A stretch of 7,777 nt of DNA from Kosmotogaceae bacterium (GTDB lineage: Bacteria > Thermotogota > Thermotogae > Petrotogales > Kosmotogaceae): the NCBI GenBank assembly GCA_003444085.1, contig DLVL01000150.1, forward strand, positions 4,489 to 12,265, written 5' to 3'. The position numbers were made by a program, and so were the translations under genes. Shown here in pieces: positions 1 to 7,740 of the stretch. The first letter of the stretch is position 1. Each line of letters begins with the position of its first letter. The notes below the pieces were generated by a model that worked only from the letters and a program-made list of their open reading frames with translations, made no database searches and was not told the DNA's origin.

Positions 1-708
1 CCCTTCAGAGTAATCTGATGCAAAGAATCTGATATCTCTGCTAATACTGGCTATCCGCCTGAGTGAAATCGCTGTCTGTCTGGGATTTGCTACAAAGAAG
101 ACTGCATCCGCTCTATGAAGAAGTTCCGCATCAATCTCCAGGTCAAATCCCGACTCAATCTCAAATACACCGATAACGGTTTCAGAAAGAGCATTTACAA
201 GCCCTTCGACAACATAGTCGGTGTATATGCTGTTCACAACGTCTTTCACGATTATCAGCGGACCAATTTCCTCCCTGATGAGCTCCTCTACTATGTTCTC
301 AACCTGGTAATCATCGGATACACCCAGACTGATTATCCTGTTACTCGCTCTAAGAACTTCAGGCGATGTGACAGCCGGTGCTATGGCAAACAGTCCAAAC
401 TTCTCCAGTAGCGGCGCAAGCACCATTGCCTGACAGCTGTTTCTCGGTCCAATGATAATCCTGAATCCTTGCCTGGAAAGAGATTCTAACTCACTCTCAA
501 GTGTGCTCTCCGAAAAGACGACTTTCCTTGTATCCCATATCAACGAATATCGTCTGATTGCCTCCTCGAAAGAGTTCTCCATGGTCGTGCCAAGATCATA
601 AAGCAAAACAACCTGTTCCCTGGAATCTCTCCCGAGTAAATAGACAAACAACATGGCTGAGCATATGGCGAGGAGAAGAAAATGAATTTGCCACTTTTGG
701 ATTCTCAA
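1..708 (-). CDS. Membrane-anchored periplasmic-binding-fold protein (LivJ/Peripla_BP_6-like), 3' end beyond the window
   Basis: Seen: a minus-strand frame without stops from base 744 to base 1, giving 236 codons from TTG at 706-708 and continuing past the left edge. The start was chosen because GGAGG (718-722) lies 9 nt upstream; the first in-frame ATG (652-654) falls inside the hydrophobic segment and has no ribosome binding site. Residues 10-25 form one hydrophobic helix after a basic N-terminus (RIQKWQ), so the rest is probably outside the membrane. Residues 31-236 look like a type 1 periplasmic-binding fold: first strand QVVLLYDLG, IIIGPRNS near 84-91, APAVTSP at 110-116, then a second Rossmann-like half with LIIVKD and ADAVFFVANP. 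Known: this family binds amino acids, amides or similar small ligands, as transport receptors or sensor input domains. Inference: an anchored receptor or sensor. Cys16 is a poor lipobox (LAIC, followed by more hydrophobic residues), so a lipoprotein is less likely. The missing C-terminus could carry a signalling domain. Confidence 0.8.
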   Translation of the reverse strand, partial: MRIQKWQIHFLLLAICSAMLFVYLLGRDSREQVVLLYDLGTTMENSFEEAIRRYSLIWDTRKVVFSESTLESELESLSRQGFRIIIGPRNSCQAMVLAPLLEKFGLFAIAPAVTSPEVLRASNRIISLGVSDDYQVENIVEELIREEIGPLIIVKDVVNSIYTDYVVEGLVNALSETVIGVFEIESGFDLEIDAELLHRADAVFFVANPRQTAISLRRIASISRDIRFFASDYSEG

Positions 709-717
709 AGTTGGAAT

Positions 718-722
718 CCTCC
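718..722 (-). promoter_or_regulatory. Ribosome binding site deciding the TTG start of the binding-protein gene
   Basis: The plus strand reads CCTCC, so the minus strand reads GGAGG, with 9 nt before TTG at 706-708. No other in-frame start (ATG at 652-654) has a comparable site, so this motif supports the non-ATG start. Confidence 0.7.
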
Positions 723-736
723 GTATTAGTTGTTCG

Positions 737-764
737 ATCGTTAACTATTATTAATCCTATCGTT
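737..764. repeat. ATCGTT direct repeat pair, 22 bp apart, in the divergent spacer
   Basis: ATCGTT occurs at 737-742 and 759-764, so the copies lie about two helical turns apart on the same DNA face. The interval is AT-rich and the first copy overlaps CGATCG and GTTAAC palindromes. The pair sits between the candidate minus-strand promoter and the binding-protein start, where an operator could be. Six-base matches in a 156-bp spacer can arise by chance. Confidence 0.25.
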
Positions 765-771
765 CAAAACA

Positions 772-802
772 ATCATAGCATAGCGAGCCATATCTCTCTC
801 AA
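772..802 (-). promoter_or_regulatory. Candidate sigma-70 promoter for the minus-strand binding-protein gene
   Basis: On the minus strand TTGAGA (797-802) precedes TATGAT (772-777) with a 19-bp spacer. The -10 box differs from consensus at one position, but the spacer is longer than the usual 17 bp. Initiation would leave a leader of roughly 55-60 nt. A weaker alternative in the same region is TTGTTT with TAATAG. This call rests on pattern matching alone. Confidence 0.3.
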
Positions 803-852
803 CTTTCCCTTTTCTGCAAGATAGCTCTGATGATAGAATCTTCAAAGAAGAT

Positions 853-858
853 AGGAGG
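853..858 (+). promoter_or_regulatory. Ribosome binding site of addB
   Basis: AGGAGG lies 6 nt before ATG at 865. It fixes the addB start, and it agrees with the Walker A loop beginning at residue 8, as usual for AddB proteins. Confidence 0.85.
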
Positions 859-864
859 ACATCG

Positions 865-3800
865 ATGGATCTTATTCTTGTGACTGGTCCTGCTCTTTCA
901 GGCAAGACGACTCATGTACTCTCCGAACTCCTCAAACAGCACCAGAGAGATCCCTTTTCTTACCTGTTTGTGGGACCGACGGGCGATTATGTTCGTAGCA
1001 TCCGAGAAGACTTCTTGAGGAAGGCTTCGTGTATCTTTTCCGACCGGTTTCTTCCCCTTGATCAGTTCGCCGTAAGAGTATATAAGAGCGTCTTTAGAGA
1101 GGCCATTCACATTGGCAGTCACGTCACCACCACAATCATCTGCGAGATCTTGAGGAACATGAGAAGAGAGGATCTTGCCGTGTCTTCATATATGATCGAT
1201 TACCTTGAAGAAATGATCAGAGATGTAAAGGAGAATGGTGGATCATTCTTTGATATTTTCAGCGAAGAAGACGAAGCTGTCACCCTCCTCAGGGAAGTTT
1301 ACGAAGCTTTCTCCGCATATACTTCTGATCACAGGATGTTTGATACATTCGATGCTTACCTTTCGGCAGAAGAAACATGCAAACAGATAGCCGAAGGTGC
1401 TTTTGGCAACAAAGCCTTTGTTGATGGCTTTCATGATTTTTCCCCCGCGATGACTGTCTTCCTGGAAAACATACTGCCCAGGTTTGATACTGTATTCCTG
1501 ACATGCCCATTTGACTCGCACAGAAGCGAACTACTGTCCTCTTCCGCATCTATCAAGGACTTTGTAAGAAGGCTTTCCAACAACGTGAGAATCCAGACAG
1601 TCGAACTCACCGACGTTCATTACCCAAAAGAACTCCATGGCTTCTTCACGAATCTCTTCAGTGAAACAAAGAAGACTCAACTCGCTTCAGGTGTTGAAAT
1701 AGAGCGTTTCGATAACGTCTACACCGAGATCGATGCCGCCTGTCGGAAGACCAAAGAACTCATCAAGTCCGGAACAAGGCCGGAAGACATTGCTCTTGTT
1801 GCTGCAGATTTCCCCAGGTATTCGGAGCTCGTTTCATCAAGGCTCACCGAATACGGTGTCCCCTATCGTATCGAAGGTGATCGTCCCATGATCGAATCAT
1901 TTTCGGTTCGTGCACTTGTCCTCCCGTTGGAGATCGCTGCTTCGGGGTTCCCACCGGAATCCTTCCTGGCCCTGATCGAACAGGGTTACTGCGGAGATAC
2001 TGACATACAGTTCTTCGAAAGGATATTTTCGAGTGCTCGTCTTGTGTTTGGAATTCCACGCAGTTCTCTCAAACACAGGGAAGAGATCTTCTCAAGAAGG
2101 ATACGAAACTATGAAGACTTGCTCAAGTCAAAGATAGAGGCTTTACGCAATTCTGCTGAAGATGATTTCGATGAAGAGACCGCCAGAAACTACGAAGACA
2201 CGCTTTCGCTTCTGGGCAGTGTGTTCAAGCCTTCCATGAAAAAACTGCTAGAACTACTTAAACCATTCGACGGGACCACAAGACGTTCCGCAGAGTATTT
2301 CGCGGAGAGAATCAAGGAAAACTACGAAAGGCTTGCCTTCGATGAACGAATAACCGCAATCAGTTCACACCTCGAAGATGACTCTGAGAAAAACGCTGTG
2401 AATAAACTGCTCGAGGAAGTACTCCCGGAACTGTCAACTTTGCTCTACTTCATGGGCAAAGAGAAGATAACACCTGCAGAGTATTTCGGCTACCTCAAGG
2501 TGCACCTGAAGAACAGGAACTATAAAGGAAGCTCCTCTGTTGGAAACAGGGTAGAGATACAGTCTTTGATGAGCTCCAGATTCTCCACCAAACAGATTAA
2601 GATCTTCCTTGGTTTTGTAGAAGGGAGTTACCCGGATGTCCGTATCAATCCCCTATATGCATCCACTCAGTACGGAACACAGCGTCCGAAAGATTTCCTG
2701 ATTACAAAAGAGAAACAGCAGAAGCTCAACCTGTATCTCTCATTAACCCGATGCACCAGAGCCGCGTTGATAACCCTGCCAGAGTCGACGATCGATGGTT
2801 TGCCGCTTCTACATTCACCCTATCTGAAAGAGATCCAGGAAAGCGGCGGCTCTGTTACCCAGACCGTTGAAGAAACAGCTTCCCTGCGGAAGAAGCGATT
2901 GCAGCTACCGATGAGTTCACAGGAACTGAAGGTATCCATTGCCTATCTCTTTGGCAAGACTGGTCAGTCGAATCTGTTTAAAGATTACGGCCTGTCAGAA
3001 CTCAAAGGAGATATCGAGGAGTTTGCGCAGCCCTACTCATGGAATATCCTTGATACAGACACTCTACAAAAGAGCGTTGGCAAGACATTCAGCTTCACCA
3101 GACTGAAGACCTATGATGACTGCCCATTCAAGTTCTTTCTGGACTATATTCTGAAGCTCCCACGCCCTGAAGTGGTGACTGTCGAGCTTTCCCCGATGGA
3201 AGAAGGAGCGATTTTCCATTCCGTTCTCAAAGACTACTACTCCGGCACTACGCCCTCGTGGGAAGACTCGTTGACAACTCAGTTGAGGAGATACTTGCGG
3301 CATGAAAACCAGCTGGTATGGGAAATCGAATACAACCGTCTTCACGATGTGCTGGAAGACTACATAACCCGTCGTAACGATGCTCTTCCCAAGAAATGGC
3401 CAGACGACCTGGTCCCCAGCTTCTTCGAGATACCCTTTGGTATGGCTGAAGGGGCAAGTGTTCCCGTTGCAGGTGGATTGTTTCTTCGCGGGAAGATTGA
3501 CAGGATCGATCTCAACGAATCAACAGGAGAAATGTATATCATCGACTATAAACGTGGTAAGAGTGGGGACAAAAAGCAACTCGTGCTCTATGCGATGGCT
3601 GCGGATCATATCTTCTCACAAAGAGATTACAGGGTTGCTGGAGGAACCTTCAAACCGCTCACTGACAGCTCAAACAACGCGCACTCCTTTTACGTGGAAG
3701 AGGACGAGGAATCGAAGACCTGGCGCTTCCAGCGGCAGAGGATCACACAGAAGGAAATGGAAGAATGGTTGACTTCAATATCAGAAGGTATTGCTGAAGG

Positions 3801-3954
3801 CAAATTCACAACACACCTTGGCATGCCGACTTCTAAGTGTTACAGATGCGATCGCGAGCGCATTTGCAGAGCATATCAATGGCTCGCCGATCACATCGAG
3901 TTTTTCAGGACTCCGGACCGGGAGCTAAAGCCCAAACAGCAGGAGTTGTGGTGA
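865..3954 (+). CDS. addB: AddB-type subunit of the AddAB helicase-nuclease (iron-sulfur RecB-family nuclease)
   Basis: Role (family knowledge): with AddA it processes double-strand DNA ends in the cytoplasm to make 3' single-stranded tails for RecA; AddB cuts one strand and holds the Chi-scanning site. Seen in 1029 aa: Walker A GPALSGKTT at 8-16; a degenerate motif II, VDGFHDF at 186-192, lacking the Asp-Glu pair; LGFVEGSYPD at 582-591, a conserved segment of this superfamily; LYLSLTRCTR at 623-632, a motif VI relic. The C-terminal nuclease has H785 (GAIFH), D879 (GKIDRID), D894 and K896 (IIDYKRG), and Q905/Y909 (QLVLYA), so it looks active. Four cysteines, C753 (DDCPFKFF) and C992, C995, C1001 (CxxCx5C), match the AddB Fe-S staple around the nuclease. 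It is somewhat shorter than the roughly 1160 aa of Bacillus AddB. It is the first gene of the plus-strand operon, 4 nt before addA. RexB is excluded as a better name because RexB-type proteins usually lack these cysteines. Confidence 0.92.
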   Translation: MDLILVTGPALSGKTTHVLSELLKQHQRDPFSYLFVGPTGDYVRSIREDFLRKASCIFSDRFLPLDQFAVRVYKSVFREAIHIGSHVTTTIICEILRNMRREDLAVSSYMIDYLEEMIRDVKENGGSFFDIFSEEDEAVTLLREVYEAFSAYTSDHRMFDTFDAYLSAEETCKQIAEGAFGNKAFVDGFHDFSPAMTVFLENILPRFDTVFLTCPFDSHRSELLSSSASIKDFVRRLSNNVRIQTVELTDVHYPKELHGFFTNLFSETKKTQLASGVEIERFDNVYTEIDAACRKTKELIKSGTRPEDIALVAADFPRYSELVSSRLTEYGVPYRIEGDRPMIESFSVRALVLPLEIAASGFPPESFLALIEQGYCGDTDIQFFERIFSSARLVFGIPRSSLKHREEIFSRRIRNYEDLLKSKIEALRNSAEDDFDEETARNYEDTLSLLGSVFKPSMKKLLELLKPFDGTTRRSAEYFAERIKENYERLAFDERITAISSHLEDDSEKNAVNKLLEEVLPELSTLLYFMGKEKITPAEYFGYLKVHLKNRNYKGSSSVGNRVEIQSLMSSRFSTKQIKIFLGFVEGSYPDVRINPLYASTQYGTQRPKDFLITKEKQQKLNLYLSLTRCTRAALITLPESTIDGLPLLHSPYLKEIQESGGSVTQTVEETASLRKKRLQLPMSSQELKVSIAYLFGKTGQSNLFKDYGLSELKGDIEEFAQPYSWNILDTDTLQKSVGKTFSFTRLKTYDDCPFKFFLDYILKLPRPEVVTVELSPMEEGAIFHSVLKDYYSGTTPSWEDSLTTQLRRYLRHENQLVWEIEYNRLHDVLEDYITRRNDALPKKWPDDLVPSFFEIPFGMAEGASVPVAGGLFLRGKIDRIDLNESTGEMYIIDYKRGKSGDKKQLVLYAMAADHIFSQRDYRVAGGTFKPLTDSSNNAHSFYVEEDEESKTWRFQRQRITQKEMEEWLTSISEGIAEGKFTTHLGMPTSKCYRCDRERICRAYQWLADHIEFFRTPDRELKPKQQELW
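3941..3945 (+). promoter_or_regulatory. Probable ribosome binding site of addA inside the end of addB
   Basis: AGGAG lies within the last codons of addB, 13 nt before ATG at 3959. The spacing is longer than ideal. With only 4 nt between the addB stop and the addA start, translation of addA probably depends on ribosomes finishing addB. Confidence 0.5.
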
Positions 3955-3958
3955 CAGG

Positions 3959-6886
3959 ATGTCCGTAAACAACGATATAATCATCACCGCTTCGGCGGGA
4001 ACCGGCAAGACTTACAGGCTTGTGAATCACTACCTCATGGCATTTGACGAATCGTTTAGAAAAAGAGAAAGACTGGACGTTCATAACGTTCTGTGCATAA
4101 CTTTTACAAAGAAAGCAGCAAGGGAGATGAAAGAGAGGATTGTCTCAGAGATAGATTCACGTTTCTTGACGTCACAAGACAGAAGGTGGCAGGAACTACG
4201 TGGCAGGATGCCTTTTTCCTGGATCTCCACCATTCATTCATTCTGCGAACGGCTCCTGAGAGAGAGTGCACTGCATCTTTCGCTTGATCCCGGATTTGAA
4301 GTAGTTACCGGAATGGACTATTACACAAAACTCACGAACCTTGTGAGATCTTATTTCGAAGAGCACATAGATGAGCTCGGTGATCTCTTGAAATACACAG
4401 GCATTGACAACGCCATGAGTCTTCTAAGAGCATCGCTTACGCGCCACAGATACGAAGTTCTGTCCTCCGATCCGTTGAAGCTCTCTCGTGTCTGTTCCAA
4501 CTCACAAAACAAATCTTTGTTGGCACAGAAAGCTCATGAAGTCTACAAAGAGCACTCAAAACGCCTGTTTCAACTGTTCAGGAGTGAGTTCACACAGGCA
4601 AATGAGCTCGACTTCGACGAACTGCTACTAATGACAAGAGATCTGCTCAAGGATCATCCAGACGTACAGGAAAGGTACTCCGAGCGATTCAGGTACATCC
4701 TCGTTGATGAGTTCCAGGATACCGACACTCTACAGACGGAGATTATCAACCTGCTCCATGTCCCCAGCAAGAACTACAGGTTATTCGTGGGAGATCCAAA
4801 ACAGTCTATCTACGCTTTCAGGGGGGCAGATGTGAGCGTCTTCAACAAGACTCAGGAAGAGTTCTACAAGTCAGGCCTTTTGACAGAAACACTGGACACG
4901 AACTACCGCTCGCGAAGTGAACTTGTAGAGTTTCAGAACGCCTTGTTCTCTTTGATTATGCCAAAAGGCGTCAGTAATGAATACTTCAGGACCTCCTATT
5001 TGGACAGGGTCAAAGCCCATAAAGAAAAGACAACAGATCCATCTAAACATGTCAAGTTATTGCTTTCAGATAACACTGACGATTCTGATAACGTGGCCGC
5101 TTTCGTCTCCCAACTCCTGGGAAAAACAATGGTTTTCAGCAACCAAAAGGGCAGAGAAGCAGCGCGAGAAGTACAGCCTCAGGACATTGCAATCCTGCTG
5201 AGAAAGTTCACAAGAGTGAGCTCTTATGAAAACTCTCTGAACGCGCTTGGAATACCGTTTTTCACTTCAGGAAGCAGGGGATTCTTTGAACGTTCGGAAG
5301 TGAACGGTATCCTTTCCTGGCTGGAGTTCCTGGCAGATCCTCTTGACGACAGCGCTTTCATACGATTGTCCATGTCCCCGGCCTTCAGGCTTTCACTGGA
5401 TCAGTTGTTTTCGCTGAAACGGGGATACGACCACTTCATCCAGGCCATCTTCGATGACCGTTATCAGGGGCCTGAATTGCTCAAGACAATGCTAATGGAA
5501 CACAGGGAACTCAAGCACGTCACAAGACCAGGTGTCCTGGTTGAGAAATTCATAGCGGAATCGAATTATATGTCCCGACTGGCCGTGCTCCCAGATGCAG
5601 ACAGGATGACCGCAAACACCCTGAAACTCGTGGACATGATAAAGGAACTCGAAAGAAGAAAGAGCGGTCTGCGAGATCTTCTTGCGAGCTTCAGATCTAC
5701 TGAAGACTTCTCCGAGGAACCAGAAGCTGCTCTTGAGGCAGAAAGCAGCAACTCGATAAAGATAATGACCGTGCACCAATCAAAAGGTCTTGAGTTCCCA
5801 ATTGTGATTGTGGGAGACTGCTTCTGGCAATCAAAAGCCTTACAGACACCTTTCGTAACTTTTGACAACAACAGCTTTGCCATTGTGCCCAGGGAGAAAA
5901 AAGAAGAACCACTACCTCAAGAGATTGAAGAAATGAAACTGCTGGAAAACGAAAAACAATACGAAGAAGAGAAACGCACACTCTACGTTGCATTGACTCG
6001 CGCACGAGATCTACTTGCCATTAGTCTGAACGGTTTGCCCACTGACGGGAAACCCTGGTCGAAGATGCTCAAGAACACTTTGTACGATCCAGAAGATATG
6101 ACTATTTCACAGAGCGTCTCAGACTACATAGAGATCATCACACCCAATGCAAGAAAGCTCACCCCAGGGCTGTCTACCCATGAGTCCATAACCAGAATCG
6201 ACACATCTCTGGTTGATCCGATCGCAGATCCTTCTCTGGGCAAGTACATCTCCCCTACACGCCTCATGGCTGAACACCCGGAATACTTCGAACTTGAAGA
6301 ATTCTTCGAATTTGAGAGAAACACACTGAAGGCAAAACGAGATACAACAGCCCACGGAAACCTTGCACACAAGATCCTGGAAGAACTGGGCCGCCAACGT
6401 AAAGGTCTTTCCGCGGTCACTCTTGATGAGATCGTTGAGAGCTACTCTGTTCCGGATGCTTTCGAGGATACTATCGATGAGGCTGATAGACAGAGTGTTT
6501 TCTCAAAGCTGCTAGCGCTTTCGCAACATCCTCTAATTATGGAAATAATGAACTCAGAAAGAGTTTTCAGTGAGATAAGTGTTCAACGCAGGCTCGAAGA
6601 TTTCATCCTTCAAGGTGTAATCGATAAGTTGTATAGTATAGATAGTACATGGAGAATCATCGACTTCAAGTACGCCAACCGGAACTTGGCAAAAGAGAAA
6701 ATGCACAGCTTTCAGCTTGAGTTCTACGTATATCTCCTGAAAGACACACTTGATGTTGAAAGAGCCACTGTTATCTACCTCAAATCCGGAGAAACCATGG
6801 AAGTGCATCTATCTGATGCCAGAGAATTTGAGCGCCTGTTGAAAGAACTGATTTACAGGCGAGGAGGAGTTTTGGATGAAACTTAA
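3959..6886 (+). CDS. addA: AddA-type (RecB-like) helicase-nuclease subunit
   Basis: Role (family knowledge): ATP-driven 3'-to-5' SF1A helicase motor and nuclease of the AddAB end-resection complex. Seen in 975 aa, all motor motifs: Walker A ASAGTGKT at 11-18; motif Ia TFTKKAAREM from 48; ISTIHSFCERLL; motif II VDEFQDT with D250/E251; motif III GDPKQSIYAFRGAD from 278; motif IV NYRS at 315-318; motif V TVHQSKGLEFP from 604; motif VI LYVALTRARD from 675. The C-terminal RecB-family nuclease has H804 (GNLAHKIL), D889 (GVIDKLY), D902 and K904 (IIDFKY), and Q919/Y923, so it appears intact. Odd: it is shorter than the roughly 1200 aa of Firmicute AddA, and only ten residues precede Walker A, leaving no room for a usual Q motif. 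The in-frame upstream stop at 3926-3928, with no start codon after it before 3959, rules out a longer N-terminus. The ASAGTGKT signature resembles RecB, but the AddB partner favours the AddA name. Confidence 0.92.
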   Translation: MSVNNDIIITASAGTGKTYRLVNHYLMAFDESFRKRERLDVHNVLCITFTKKAAREMKERIVSEIDSRFLTSQDRRWQELRGRMPFSWISTIHSFCERLLRESALHLSLDPGFEVVTGMDYYTKLTNLVRSYFEEHIDELGDLLKYTGIDNAMSLLRASLTRHRYEVLSSDPLKLSRVCSNSQNKSLLAQKAHEVYKEHSKRLFQLFRSEFTQANELDFDELLLMTRDLLKDHPDVQERYSERFRYILVDEFQDTDTLQTEIINLLHVPSKNYRLFVGDPKQSIYAFRGADVSVFNKTQEEFYKSGLLTETLDTNYRSRSELVEFQNALFSLIMPKGVSNEYFRTSYLDRVKAHKEKTTDPSKHVKLLLSDNTDDSDNVAAFVSQLLGKTMVFSNQKGREAAREVQPQDIAILLRKFTRVSSYENSLNALGIPFFTSGSRGFFERSEVNGILSWLEFLADPLDDSAFIRLSMSPAFRLSLDQLFSLKRGYDHFIQAIFDDRYQGPELLKTMLMEHRELKHVTRPGVLVEKFIAESNYMSRLAVLPDADRMTANTLKLVDMIKELERRKSGLRDLLASFRSTEDFSEEPEAALEAESSNSIKIMTVHQSKGLEFPIVIVGDCFWQSKALQTPFVTFDNNSFAIVPREKKEEPLPQEIEEMKLLENEKQYEEEKRTLYVALTRARDLLAISLNGLPTDGKPWSKMLKNTLYDPEDMTISQSVSDYIEIITPNARKLTPGLSTHESITRIDTSLVDPIADPSLGKYISPTRLMAEHPEYFELEEFFEFERNTLKAKRDTTAHGNLAHKILEELGRQRKGLSAVTLDEIVESYSVPDAFEDTIDEADRQSVFSKLLALSQHPLIMEIMNSERVFSEISVQRRLEDFILQGVIDKLYSIDSTWRIIDFKYANRNLAKEKMHSFQLEFYVYLLKDTLDVERATVIYLKSGETMEVHLSDAREFERLLKELIYRRGGVLDET
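6862..6867 (+). promoter_or_regulatory. Ribosome binding site of the PH-domain gene inside the end of addA
   Basis: AGGAGG lies 8 nt before ATG at 6876, within the last codons of addA. It is a strong site and supports translation starting before the addA stop at 6884-6886. Confidence 0.8.
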
Positions 6887-7649
6887 GCCAACAAGAAGGG
6901 CCTTTCTCCTCAGAAACTCCATTTTCCTGTACTACTTCTTCCTCAGTCTTATTGCGATAATGGGTTATGGAATCGCTTATGCAGAAATGCCGGAGACAAA
7001 ACTCACAGATATTATTCTTTACATGATTCTGTGGATGGTTCTGACAATTCTTCCAGGAGTGTTCCTTGCCTTCAAGAGAAGGCGTTTTGGATGGTTCCTG
7101 TGGTCTTTGCTTATGAATATTGCTGGAATTGGTGTGAGATGGTACTTCGCAGACAGTATCGATACACAGTACGGCTGGATCATTGAATATGCTCCATTTC
7201 TTGTCTTTGCTGCCATAAGCATAATCGCGTTGGCCGTTGTCGATGCTCACAGAAGAACTTATGAATATGAGATATCTGAAGGCTGCATAAAGATCTCATA
7301 CGGATTCCTGAAATCAAACCAGCAAATCATTCCCCTTCGACATATCACAAATGTTCTGCTTGACAGGAACTTCGCTGCTCGCCTGTTCGGTGTCGGCAAC
7401 GTGGTGATAGTCACCTCATCTGGCATGGGAACTGGCGATCGAGGTGTGTTCGGTGGTGTAGCCGCCGGTGGTGGCGCAAAACGAATCGGAGCAGGTGTCT
7501 ACATGGGTGGTATTAGTCAGGCAAAAGAGTTTGTCGCTGATCCCAAGAATTGCATCTACGGGGTTTCAAAACCCACCAGAGTAAGTGAAACCATTCAAAG
7601 GCTCCTTGCCAAAGAAAGAGACATGCCTTACAGTCCAGAGGAAAAGTAG
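6876..7649 (+). CDS. Four-helix membrane protein with a bacterial PH (bPH2, YdbS-like) domain
   Basis: Seen in 257 aa: a basic N-terminus (KLKPTRR), then hydrophobic helices near residues 16-36, 45-66, 71-91 and 105-123. A soluble domain follows, starting YEYEISEGCIKISYGFL (129-145), then IIPLRHITNVLLDRN (151-165) and RLFGVGNVVIVTSS (169-182). This order matches bacterial PH domains of the bPH2/DUF304 family. A glycine-rich stretch (183-212) then interrupts the fold before the closing part, NCIYGVSKPTRVSETIQRLL. The family's molecular function is poorly known; members sit in the inner membrane with the PH domain usually cytoplasmic. The gene starts 11 nt inside addA, so it is very likely cotranscribed and translationally coupled, yet nothing in the protein suggests a DNA-repair activity. 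It ends with tandem in-frame stops TAG TAA. The fold is fairly secure; the function is unknown. Confidence 0.8.
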   Translation: MKLKPTRRAFLLRNSIFLYYFFLSLIAIMGYGIAYAEMPETKLTDIILYMILWMVLTILPGVFLAFKRRRFGWFLWSLLMNIAGIGVRWYFADSIDTQYGWIIEYAPFLVFAAISIIALAVVDAHRRTYEYEISEGCIKISYGFLKSNQQIIPLRHITNVLLDRNFAARLFGVGNVVIVTSSGMGTGDRGVFGGVAAGGGAKRIGAGVYMGGISQAKEFVADPKNCIYGVSKPTRVSETIQRLLAKERDMPYSPEEK

Positions 7650-7657
7650 TAACGGAC

Positions 7658-7685
7658 AGCTTATAGCTGATAGCTTGTGGCTCAA
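7658..7685. repeat. Degenerate 7-bp tandem repeat, AGCTNNT type
   Basis: Four consecutive heptamers read AGCTTAT, AGCTGAT, AGCTTGT and GGCTCAA; the next seven bases, GGCAAAC, may be a decayed fifth unit. The tract begins 8 nt after the first stop of the PH-domain gene. It has no coding potential. AGCT is self-complementary, so several small hairpins are possible, but none looks like a terminator. Confidence 0.55.
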
Positions 7686-7740
7686 GGCAAACCAGGAGTA
7701 ACGACCTGCGAAAAGGCCAACGTACGAAAACGTAAGTTTC

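Noticed and set aside
115..411. Open plus-strand frame of 98 codons
   Set aside because: It lies antisense to the binding-protein gene, whose opposite frame shows recognisable family motifs; its own translation shows none and no ribosome binding site precedes it.
655..663. Lipoprotein cleavage site at Cys16 of the binding-domain protein
   Set aside because: The LAIC sequence has isoleucine directly before the cysteine, and the hydrophobic segment continues after it; an uncleaved anchor fits better.
558..824. Open plus-strand frame of 88 codons
   Set aside because: It overlaps the 5' end of the minus-strand gene and the divergent spacer, has no ribosome binding site and no recognisable domain.
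3380..3772. Open plus-strand frame of 130 codons inside addB
   Set aside because: It covers the AddB nuclease core in another frame; the addB frame carries the catalytic motifs there.
6780..7250. Open minus-strand frame of 156 codons
   Set aside because: It is antisense to the end of addA and the start of the PH-domain gene. Both have clear plus-strand evidence, and the antisense product resembles nothing.
865..7649. A new anti-phage or mobile system
   Set aside because: AddAB-type nucleases are usual DNA-repair enzymes. There is no transposase, integrase, CRISPR array, toxin-antitoxin pair or other defence gene in the window.
7693..7740. Possible intrinsic terminator after the operon
   Set aside because: Only short stems are possible (CAGG/CCTG at 7693-7708, CGAAA/TTTCG at 7724-7740) and no T-tract follows, so a terminator cannot be supported.
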